Assembly (NCBI GenBank): GCA_937896015.1
Contig: CALBLR010000208.1
Span: 1-5,551, forward strand
Length of the DNA: 5,551 nucleotides
Origin: an uncultured Prevotellaceae bacterium
GTDB lineage: Bacteria; Bacteroidota; Bacteroidia; Bacteroidales; Muribaculaceae
Direction: 5' to 3'
A program made the translations under genes and the position numbers. A model generated the notes under the pieces. That model saw only the letters and a program-made list of their open reading frames with translations, searched no databases and was not told where the DNA came from. Every line of letters begins with the position of its first letter. Positions within the stretch are counted from its first letter, which is position 1. Positions 5,405 through 5,551 of the stretch are shown here, piece after piece.

Positions 5405-5473
5405 AATGGGGCAGGGCGGCAGTTAGTGGGCCGCCCACCCATTCACCCGCATAGACTACGGTTTATTTTTTTT
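5405..5473 (+). terminator. Probable terminator region after purA
   Basis: GGGCGGC (5414-5420) pairs with GCCGCCC (5430-5436), extended outward by AATGGG (5405-5410) with CCCATT (5438-5443) across a small internal loop: 13 pairs in all. The hairpin is not followed at once by T; a run of eight T comes later at 5466-5473. The gap makes this an atypical terminator, or a stability hairpin followed by a separate T-rich stop. Confidence 0.45.
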
Positions 5474-5505
5474 GACATATCCGAATGCCGTTTTGGAATT
5501 TTGCT

Positions 5506-5551
5506 ATGGAACGACGTTGGACACATTTTCACCACTTCATCGCCCCCAATA
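5506..5551 (+). CDS. Possible start of a further gene (cut by window end)
   Basis: From the ATG at 5506 a frame stays open to the window edge for 15 codons (MERRWTHFHHFIAPN). A TTTG (5471-5474) and a one-mismatch -7 element, GAATTTTG (5496-5503), lie upstream with a 21-base spacer. The implied transcription start (about 5510) would fall just inside this ATG, so either the promoter or the start is wrong. The product is not recognisable. Confidence 0.25.
   Translation, partial: MERRWTHFHHFIAPN

Overview
The window looks like chromosomal DNA from a GC-rich member of the Bacteroidales (Bacteroidota). Four sites match the characteristic Bacteroidota promoter, TTTG, a spacer of 18-20 bases, then TAnnTTTG. 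No gene start has a Shine-Dalgarno sequence; leaders are A/T-rich instead. Ribosomal protein S16 carries the long Ala/Lys/Glu tail usual in this phylum, and the RadA and PurA sequences are of Bacteroidota type. Genus cannot be fixed from the sequence alone; Muribaculaceae, Prevotella-like and Alistipes-like lineages all remain possible.

Layout, left to right: (1) the 3' half of radA (+), cut by the window edge; (2) a non-coding stretch of about 310 bases ending in a strong hairpin terminator; (3) a small acidic orphan protein (-), with its own promoter back to back with the promoter of (4) a 376-residue secreted or membrane-anchored protein of unknown function (+); (5) tRNA-Gln(CUG) with a textbook promoter and a hairpin terminator just behind it; (6) rpsP (ribosomal protein S16), with no recognisable promoter of its own, ended by a 14-bp hairpin and T-run; (7) a fur-family regulator and purA (adenylosuccinate synthase), 11 bases apart and sharing one promoter; (8) a GC-rich hairpin plus T-tract after purA, then perhaps the first codons of another gene.

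Most of this is housekeeping: DNA repair/recombination (radA), translation (tRNA-Gln, rpsP) and AMP synthesis (purA). I found no defence system, CRISPR array, insertion sequence or phage gene. The points most worth a second look are the Fur-family protein, whose usual sensing-site metal ligands are largely replaced while both structural CxxC pairs are kept; the tRNA-hairpin-rpsP arrangement; the uncharacterised divergent gene pair at 1017-2609; and an apparent sequence disruption in radA at the extreme left edge.
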